From positions 1 through 64,000 of the forward strand of contig JBDHAD010000011.1 of assembly GCA_039588215.1 (NCBI GenBank): a stretch of DNA of 64,000 nt. Direction: 5' to 3'. Below are positions 58,739 through 64,000 of the stretch, in pieces (the first letter of the stretch is position 1; each line of letters starts with the position of its first letter). Below the pieces are notes generated by a model, which had not been told where the DNA came from, made no database searches, and worked only from the letters and a program-made list of their open reading frames with translations. The position numbers were made by a program, and so were the translations under genes. The stretch comes from JBDHAC01 sp039588215. GTDB taxonomy: Bacteria; Gemmatimonadota; Gemmatimonadetes; Palauibacterales; Palauibacteraceae.

Positions 58739-59769
58739 CCCTCTATTCCACTGAAGATGTCGTCGGAGTTCGCGGCGTCACTGCGCTCCTTCTCCTCCCG
58801 GACCCGTTTCCACAGCCGCTCGCAGAGACCCGGTAGTCCCTCACGGGTTACGGACGAGATCACGAACGTGCCCCACGCGTCCGGCGCATTGAGCTCGATC
58901 CTACGCTCGTCGGCGGACCCGAGGTCCGACTTCGTGACGAGGACACAATGTGGTATGCCAGCCAGCGCTACCGCGTGTGAGCGAAGCTCGTTACGCAGGA
59001 GGTCGTATAGGCCCTGGAGGTCCTCCGAGTCTATCGGCAGGAGCAGTGCGAGCGTTCTGGTCCGCTCTATGTGGCGAAGGAACTGGGTGCCAAGTCCATG
59101 ACCCTCGTGAGCCCCCTCTATGATGCCCGGGATGTCCGCGATCACGAACGACCGTCCCTCGCTTAGGCCCACGACCCCCAGGTTGGGCGACAGGGTCGTG
59201 AACGGATACTCGGCCACTTTCGGGCGCGCGGCTGACACGCTCGCCAAGAACGTCGATTTGCCGGCGTTAGGCTCACCGACCAGACCGACGTCGGCGATCA
59301 GCTTCAGTTCCAGAGTGATCCGCCGCTCCTCCCCCCACTCGCCCGGTTCCCACTCCCGCGGCGCCCGATGCGTGGAGCTCGCGAACGAGGCGTTGCCGCG
59401 CCCGCCGCGGCCTCCACGAGCAACGACGAGTGCATCCCCCCCCGACAGGAGCTCGCCGAGTCGCGCACCCGTGTCGGCGTCGTGCACGACTGTTCCAAGC
59501 GGAACCGGGAGCACCAGATCTTCCCCGGAGGCGCCTGTGCGATTCGCCCCCTCGCCATGGCCGGCGCGACCGGCCTGGTAGTTCTCGCGGTACCGATAAT
59601 CGAGAAGCGTGTCGAGGTCGGTCGCCGCCTTCAGGATCACGTCTCCGCCATCCCCACCATCGCCGCCGCTCGGTCCTCCGCGGGGCACGCCCCTCTCTCT
59701 TCGAAAGGCTACCGCGCCTGCGCCGCCGGCGCCGGCCTTCACCCTGATGCGTGCGAGGTCGACGAACAA
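58726..59769 (-). CDS. obgE: GTPase ObgE/CgtA
   Basis: Ribosome-assembly GTPase, 347 residues. Obg domain: KAGAGGAGAVAFRRERGVPR, then GGPSGGDGGDGGDVIL, glycine-rich. G domain: GEPNAGKST (G1), PFTTLSPNLGVV, DIPGIIEGAHEGHGLGTQFL (G3), VTKSDL (G4). It lacks the extra C-terminal OCT domain. The start is TTG 59769, supported by GAGGAG seven bases upstream, and lies 31 bases inside the preceding gene. Confidence 0.97.
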   Translation of the reverse strand: MFVDLARIRVKAGAGGAGAVAFRRERGVPRGGPSGGDGGDGGDVILKAATDLDTLLDYRYRENYQAGRAGHGEGANRTGASGEDLVLPVPLGTVVHDADTGARLGELLSGGDALVVARGGRGGRGNASFASSTHRAPREWEPGEWGEERRITLELKLIADVGLVGEPNAGKSTFLASVSAARPKVAEYPFTTLSPNLGVVGLSEGRSFVIADIPGIIEGAHEGHGLGTQFLRHIERTRTLALLLPIDSEDLQGLYDLLRNELRSHAVALAGIPHCVLVTKSDLGSADERRIELNAPDAWGTFVISSVTREGLPGLCERLWKRVREEKERSDAANSDDIFSGIEGWRP

Positions 59770-60380
59770 TTAGAGCTCCTCACACGCTGCCAATGCGCTC
59801 TCAGGCTGTCCCCGTCTGCATCGCCGGCGATCCGGGCGAGTCCCACCTCCAGCGCCTCCTCCACGCTCTCCGGTCGCGCTCCCACGTTGAGCGCACCCAG
59901 AAGGTGAGAGTGAAGCTGACGCTCGTGACCCGCGGCACCCAGCAGAGCGACGATGCAGAGCTCCCGCGTGACCTCATCCGTTGGCGGGCGGCTCAGGACC
60001 TTGCCATACCCCTCTTCGACCATCCACCGATCGAGTGCCGGATGGAGCCGCTCGACATTGCGGCGAAGCCGTGCGTACGCCCGGCCGTATACCCGTTCAC
60101 ACAGCGCCTCGCCCCGCTGCCTCCAGCCCTCGAGGTCTCCAACCCGCTCCTCCTCGACAGCCGGCGTATCGCTCATCTCGCGCCACACAGTCATCGCGTT
60201 CAGCACCGTTGGAAACCCGACGAAAAGGTATGCTTGGAGCAGTATCTCCTCCACGAGTACGGGCTCTGCAACTTCCGCCACGCGCTGGAGCTCGCGCTCG
60301 ATCTCGACCATTCGGCCACCGGGCAGCACCGCCGAGAGCTCGGTAAGGGCTCGCGTCAGCGGGTCGAGACCTCGCGTCAT
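59739..60380 (-). CDS. carboxymuconolactone decarboxylase-like (CMD/AhpD-fold) protein
   Basis: 213 residues from ATG 60380, overlapping the asparaginase stop as ATGA. Two CMD-like halves: VEEILLQAYLFVGFPTVLNA (about 65-85) and RELCIVALLGAAGHERQLHS followed by LLGALNVGARPESVEEAL (about 150-190). The redox CxxC of AhpD enzymes is absent, so a peroxidase role is unlikely. Function unknown. Its last 31 bases overlap the obgE start, which tightens coupling to obgE. Confidence 0.82.
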   Translation of the reverse strand: MTRGLDPLTRALTELSAVLPGGRMVEIERELQRVAEVAEPVLVEEILLQAYLFVGFPTVLNAMTVWREMSDTPAVEEERVGDLEGWRQRGEALCERVYGRAYARLRRNVERLHPALDRWMVEEGYGKVLSRPPTDEVTRELCIVALLGAAGHERQLHSHLLGALNVGARPESVEEALEVGLARIAGDADGDSLRAHWQRVRSSNCSSTSHASG

Positions 60381-61384
60381 TCCACCGGGTCCATCGTTCC
60401 GATCTCGGGCTCCGCGACCGCCTCCAGGTAGCCGACGACATCGCAAAGAGTGTTGTAGACCGGCGGCCGACGGAGATCCGCGAGCACCTCCAACTCGGCC
60501 GGCGCCAGGAGCTCCAGCCGCTCCAGCACCGCCAGCAGCGCGGGCGCTACCGCGCGTGTCGTGCCGTCGTTCACCTTTATCGCCGCTGCCCACCCCGTAT
60601 CGAGCCCGGCGACACAGAAGACCCCCTCGGCCCCCCCCTTGGCGAGCACGCGTCCGTCAGTGCTCCGCGTGAGCCGAGCGGAGAGGGTTTTCGATCCGGA
60701 TGTGAGATGAGGGTGGTCTATCATCGCGCTCACAACGGAGAGGGGCGCCCCATTCCCGGCACGAGCGAGGCGGGCGTACGCGTGTGCCATCCCGCGGAGG
60801 GACAGGCTCGGGGTCGGAACCCCACACCCGTCCGGCGCCCACACCAGCCCCTCGGGATCGGTCTTCAGCCAACCCCGAAGCTCGGAGCGAATCCGGGCCT
60901 GAACCGGGTGCTCGTACCTCTCATAGCCCTCGACGGCCCAACCGTGGTAGAGCGCTAGCGCGAGCATACCCGTGTGCTTGCCGGAGCAGTTGTTGTGCAA
61001 GCGTTCCGGAGCCCGCGAGGCGCGTTCGAGGGCCCGGGCGGCTTCCTCATCGAACGGTCGGTGAGGGCCACACGCTAGAGCATCCGCGTCAAGGCCAATG
61101 CGCCCGAGCAGGTCAGCCACTCGCCCGACGTGATCGACCGTGCCGTGATGCGAGGCACTGCACAGCGCGAGCTCCTCGGGAGTGAACGCGAAATGATCCG
61201 CGGCACCGTCTACGAGCAACGGGAGCGTCTGAAACGGCTTCATCGAAGAGCGCCAGAAGGCCGCACGGTCCGGATCCCCAAAGCGTTGTTCGATGCCGCC
61301 CTCGAGCCCCACGACGACGCCGTGGACCTCGTGCACCGATTCGGTCCGCTCCCCCCGCGTGACCCGAACTTGGACGGGCGTCAC
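60377..61384 (-). CDS. asparaginase, Rhizobium etli type (PF06089 family)
   Basis: 335 residues. Family motifs: FWRSSMKPFQTLPL (SxxK), ALCSASHHGTVDH, LHNNCSGKHTGMLALALYHG, WAPDGCGVPTPSLSLRGMAH and ASELTSGSK-like HPHLTSGSKTLS. These Ser, Lys and Cys clusters form the zinc/serine active site of class 3 enzymes, unrelated to E. coli AnsA/AnsB. Converts asparagine to aspartate and ammonia; cytoplasmic, no signal. GTG start overlaps the transferase stop as GTGA. Confidence 0.9.
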   Translation of the reverse strand: MTPVQVRVTRGERTESVHEVHGVVVGLEGGIEQRFGDPDRAAFWRSSMKPFQTLPLLVDGAADHFAFTPEELALCSASHHGTVDHVGRVADLLGRIGLDADALACGPHRPFDEEAARALERASRAPERLHNNCSGKHTGMLALALYHGWAVEGYERYEHPVQARIRSELRGWLKTDPEGLVWAPDGCGVPTPSLSLRGMAHAYARLARAGNGAPLSVVSAMIDHPHLTSGSKTLSARLTRSTDGRVLAKGGAEGVFCVAGLDTGWAAAIKVNDGTTRAVAPALLAVLERLELLAPAELEVLADLRRPPVYNTLCDVVGYLEAVAEPEIGTMDPVE

Positions 61385-62190
61385 GAGGCTCCCCTTCTCG
61401 TGAGTCCAGATGCGGGACCACGCTCTCCCCGCTCCGCAAACCGGGAAGCGCGGGAAGCAGGGGGAGCCTGAAGCTGGCCGAGATCACCGAGCGCCTGCAA
61501 CACCCGACCGGTCGCGCTGCGTGGATCCGCGTCCACGACGAGCCGAGCCAGTTGGTCGGGCTCGTCGACGTCGTACCAACTCGGCAGTTCGACATGGCAC
61601 AGGTCGAGCGCTTCCGCCCGCCGTCGGGTCTGCGCCAGCACCTCGCGCGTGGACCAGGCGATGCCGTCGAACAACCCGGCCGCCCGGGGCCAAGCGTACC
61701 GTCGCAAACCAACCCCGTAGTAGCCCCCGTCCTCGGTCGGACCGAGCACTAGATGGGTCGCCTTCAACGCTTCGAATCCTCGTCGGACGTAGGAGGCCGG
61801 GAGAGTGGGATGATCGCTGCCGATGATGAGCACGTGCTCCGTTCCCTCCTCGAACGCGGAGTCGAACGTTCCGCGCAGACGGTTACCCAGGTCTCCGTTC
61901 GGCTGCCCGCGTACCGCGAAGTCCGCGTATCTCTCTTCCAAGCTCCGAAGCCCGTCCGAGTGTCGGACGACCCTCAGCTCACGCGCGACCTCGCCGATCT
62001 GCCTCGCCATATTGACCGTGTCGTCCAGGAAAGCCCTGTACAGACTAGCCGCGCCCCCCGCCCCAAGCATTGGGATCAGTCGCGTTTTCACCTGTCCGGC
62101 GCGCGGCATCTTCGCAAACACCACCAGCGTGCGCGTCGGCCGGCGCATCTCGGGGCTGGCAAACCGCCCTGGAGCTTCGGGCTTCGTCAT
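61381..62190 (-). CDS. TIGR04282/DUF2064-type glycosyltransferase-like protein
   Basis: 269 residues. Nucleotidyltransferase-like GT-A fold: VVFAKMPRAGQVKTRLIPML, the metal site IIGSDHPTLPASYVRRGF, and VLGPTEDGGYYGVGLRRY. Related proteins resemble CofC guanylyltransferases, but the substrate is unknown. The first 14 residues may be extra: the family usually starts near TLVVFAKMPR. A short Arg/Gly-rich tail (about 245-269) is unusual. Coupled to the asparaginase gene. Confidence 0.85.
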   Translation of the reverse strand: MTKPEAPGRFASPEMRRPTRTLVVFAKMPRAGQVKTRLIPMLGAGGAASLYRAFLDDTVNMARQIGEVARELRVVRHSDGLRSLEERYADFAVRGQPNGDLGNRLRGTFDSAFEEGTEHVLIIGSDHPTLPASYVRRGFEALKATHLVLGPTEDGGYYGVGLRRYAWPRAAGLFDGIAWSTREVLAQTRRRAEALDLCHVELPSWYDVDEPDQLARLVVDADPRSATGRVLQALGDLGQLQAPPASRASRFAERGERGPASGLTRRGAS

Positions 62191-62308
62191 GACTTGCGTG
62201 TGCGAGTTCAGTTTCTACCGGGAACACCCGGACGGGCGCCCGGTGAGCCACGAAGAGCCCTCCCACGCATCGGGCGTCGGAGGAGTGAGACATCGGGTGC
62301 GGAGGCGG

Positions 62309-62737
62309 CTACCGCGTCCTGATCCAGATCACTCCGCCCTGCCACCCCGGGCGGCGATACTCGGGTGGCACCATGCTGGCGCGCCACAGCTCGATGACCG
62401 AGATCTCTTCGGCGGAGAGCCGCCGCAGGACCGTAATCGGATCGTTCAGGTTTCGGTCGCCGTTGACGACCAGAATAGGCACTGAATAGCTCCGTCGGTC
62501 GAAGCCGTCGAGATCGGCTCCACCGCGGAACCCGATTCGATCCTCAAACACGATGAGCTCGCGATGGTGAGACAGGATCTCAAACGCCGTCCCGTAGGTG
62601 CTCTCCCGGACTTCACCGGGGGAGATGGACAGGCGGGTGAAGGTGTGCCCGCCTCCACTACCGCACGCCGTAAAGGCGACGAGCCCCAACGCTGCGGCGG
62701 ACATCGCGAGTAGGATGGGTCGATGCGCCAGCCTCAT
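62309..62737 (-). CDS. small lipoprotein with TonB-plug-like domain
   Basis: 142 residues from ATG 62737; longer readings lack a signal. Signal peptide with lipobox AFTAC, Cys25 lipidated. The mature part (about 50-142) resembles a lone TonB-receptor plug: FEILSHHRELIVFEDR, PILVVNGDRNLNDPITVLRR, LSAEEISVIELWRAS, and the ending GWQGGVIWIRTR, the G-G-V-I-x-I-x-T-R pattern of plugs. No barrel gene is adjacent. Stand-alone plug-like lipoproteins are frequent in Gemmatimonadota. Gap 62191-62308 to the next gene holds no clear site. Confidence 0.72.
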   Translation of the reverse strand: MRLAHRPILLAMSAAALGLVAFTACGSGGGHTFTRLSISPGEVRESTYGTAFEILSHHRELIVFEDRIGFRGGADLDGFDRRSYSVPILVVNGDRNLNDPITVLRRLSAEEISVIELWRASMVPPEYRRPGWQGGVIWIRTR

Positions 62738-62802
62738 TCCAGGTCCCCCGAGTTTTCTTAGTTGGGCGGCGCACTCCGCAGGCCCGCCGCCCGGCCACAT
62801 CC

Positions 62803-64000
62803 TTAGTTCGACTCGGGGGGTGTTGCAACCGCTTCCTGCTCCATCTCCGCCGCGACCAGGGAGAGTAGCGCTTCTGGGGTGTCGGCCTGCCGGAGCAAGC
62901 GCAGAGCTTCCCCAACCTGGGTATCGCGCACGAGGCGGGCCTCCTGCTGGGCTACCTCACCGAGCGCAGCGCCGGCCACCTCGACCCCGAGCAGCCAATT
63001 GACGTACCCGACCGACCGATCGAACAGGTCGCGATCCACGGCCGCCCCCTCCTCGATGATCTGATCGAAGTATCCCTTCCGCATCGCCTCCGTCACGCGG
63101 AAGCCCTTCCGCAGGTCCGGGTGATCCTTGGCCCACGTGACCGCCCAGCGGAACGCCGCATCTCGCGGAATGACACCGGCGGTAACGACGACACGACGAA
63201 ACTCCTGCTCTTGCGTGGTGAGCGTGTCGGGCATGACGACCACATCGGGGGTAATTCCGCCGCCCCCATACACGGAGCGCCCCGCATCCGTCTGGAATAT
63301 CTCGCGCTCGGTGTCATCTGGCTCGGTGACCGCGACAGGCTCGCCACTCACGGTTACCGCGCTGGCCACAAGGCCACGCATCGTCCCGTCATGGTCGAAG
63401 TCCTTCTGGATCGAACGTCCGACCGGCGTATACCAGCGGGCCGTCGTGATCTTGATATGGTTACCGCCCGAGAGGCCGTACACCGTTTGAACGGAGCCCT
63501 TTCCGTACGTCATCGTGCCCACGATCAGGGCTCGATCGTGATCCTGAAGAGCGCCCGCGACGATCTCGGAAGCGGAGGCGCTCCACTCGTTGACCAGCAC
63601 CACCAGTGGCACGCCTTCGTATCGCTGTGCGGACGGGGCGCGATAGGTGTAGTTCTGATCCGCTAGGCGTGAACGCGTCTCCACTACCTCCATACCACGA
63701 TCCAGGAACAGATCGGTGACCGAGATGCCCTCTTCCAGCAACCCACCCGGGTTCAGCCGCAAATCGAGCACGATGGATTGGGAGCCTCCCGCCAGGAGCG
63801 CGTCGATCGCGTCTACTAACTCCTCCTGCGCCTCGCGGCTGAAGCCGTTCAGCTTCACGTAACCGACGCCGTCCTCGAGCGGGAACGACTGCACTTGCAC
63901 GACGTGGATCTCGTCACGAACGATCCGGAAGCGCAGTGGCCTATCGACGCCTTCGCGGGCGATGCCGATGTTCACCGGGCTCCCCTTCGGGCCCCGCAGG
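62803..64000 (-). CDS. S41 family C-terminal processing peptidase (N terminus outside window)
   Basis: About 399 residues of the C-terminal part; the coding frame is open to the window edge. The visible part starts at the end of a PDZ domain (LRGPKGSPVNIGIAREG, VYVKLNGFS-like VGYVKLNGFS). Protease domain: LDLRLNPGGLLEEGISVTDL, then LVNEWSASASEIVAGALQDH with the catalytic Ser, VGTMTYGKGSVQTVYGL with the Lys, and KITTARWYTPVGRSIQKDF. Ctp proteases trim periplasmic proteins. An alpha-helical tail of about 100 residues follows. A signal peptide cannot be checked here. Confidence 0.92.
   Translation of the reverse strand, partial: LRGPKGSPVNIGIAREGVDRPLRFRIVRDEIHVVQVQSFPLEDGVGYVKLNGFSREAQEELVDAIDALLAGGSQSIVLDLRLNPGGLLEEGISVTDLFLDRGMEVVETRSRLADQNYTYRAPSAQRYEGVPLVVLVNEWSASASEIVAGALQDHDRALIVGTMTYGKGSVQTVYGLSGGNHIKITTARWYTPVGRSIQKDFDHDGTMRGLVASAVTVSGEPVAVTEPDDTEREIFQTDAGRSVYGGGGITPDVVVMPDTLTTQEQEFRRVVVTAGVIPRDAAFRWAVTWAKDHPDLRKGFRVTEAMRKGYFDQIIEEGAAVDRDLFDRSVGYVNWLLGVEVAGAALGEVAQQEARLVRDTQVGEALRLLRQADTPEALLSLVAAEMEQEAVATPPESN

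Noticed and set aside
1..64000. Mobile elements, prophage genes, CRISPR repeats, toxin-antitoxin or defence loci
   Set aside because: No transposase, integrase, direct-repeat array, cas gene or paired toxin-antitoxin pattern was found; all genes read as core metabolism or housekeeping.

Overview
The window is one contiguous stretch of bacterial chromosome with high GC and codon-dense housekeeping genes. Every family recognised points to a Gram-negative-type bacterium. The combination of an alternate GlmU-like acetyltransferase, an RseP/Dxr/CdsA/UppS run, a histidine kinase with an atypical H-box (HQMGTP), a small TonB-plug-like lipoprotein and many GTG/TTG starts looks most like Gemmatimonadota. 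That placement is inferred from gene content, not from a marker-gene tree. I see no insertion sequence, prophage, CRISPR array or obvious island; the region reads as core genome.

Layout: 1-3.5 kb (minus) holds nusA (cut by the window edge), rimP, pgeF and murA, with a promoter plus an intrinsic terminator inside the rimP leader. 3.7-4.2 kb (plus) is a small membrane-anchored DUF948-type protein. 4.2-9.7 kb (minus) is serS, a histidine kinase, a PcrA-type helicase and an unknown lipoprotein. 9.9-13.0 kb (plus) is an overlapping trio: mannose-1-phosphate guanylyltransferase, GlmU-like protein and WalJ-type hydrolase. 13.1-26.5 kb (minus) is envelope and cofactor biosynthesis plus translation and glycolysis: rseP, dxr, cdsA, uppS, thiI, a CAU tRNA, an FtsB/DivIC-like gene, eno, plsC, thiL, nnrDE, two small genes and glyA. 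26.5-32.4 kb (minus) is a catabolic cluster for amino/fatty acyl units: leucine dehydrogenase, acyl-CoA dehydrogenase, 3-hydroxyacyl-CoA dehydrogenase, CPBP protease, BioY and thiolase.

32.4-36.2 kb (minus) is rex, arginine deiminase, a DnaQ-type exonuclease and a metallo-hydrolase. They lie behind a promoter carrying a near-perfect Rex operator, upstream of the thiolase/hbd/acd genes. 36.2-40.7 kb (minus) is coaD, pta, a STAS anti-sigma antagonist, a fused HATPase/PP2C partner-switching protein and rsmA. 40.7-48.5 kb (minus) is DNA and RNA metabolism: rsmD, recJ, a zinc-ribbon coiled-coil protein, dnaG, mutS2 and a HIT protein. 48.7-54.0 kb (plus) is an unknown gene followed by the non-oxidative pentose phosphate enzymes tkt, rpiB and tal, then pgl. 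54.1-64.0 kb (minus) is dnaJ, hrcA, hemW, dprA and obgE, then a carboxymuconolactone-decarboxylase-like protein, a type II asparaginase, a TIGR04282-type transferase, a plug-like lipoprotein and an S41 protease cut by the window end.

Genes are packed tightly, with many four-base stop/start overlaps (ATGA, GTGA, TTGA), so most clusters are probably translationally coupled operons. I found no stretch longer than about 290 bases without a gene. No striking new multi-gene system is evident. The best candidates for something undescribed are the rimP-nusA attenuator, the Rex-controlled arginine deiminase/acyl-CoA arrangement, and the compact STAS plus HATPase-PP2C switch.
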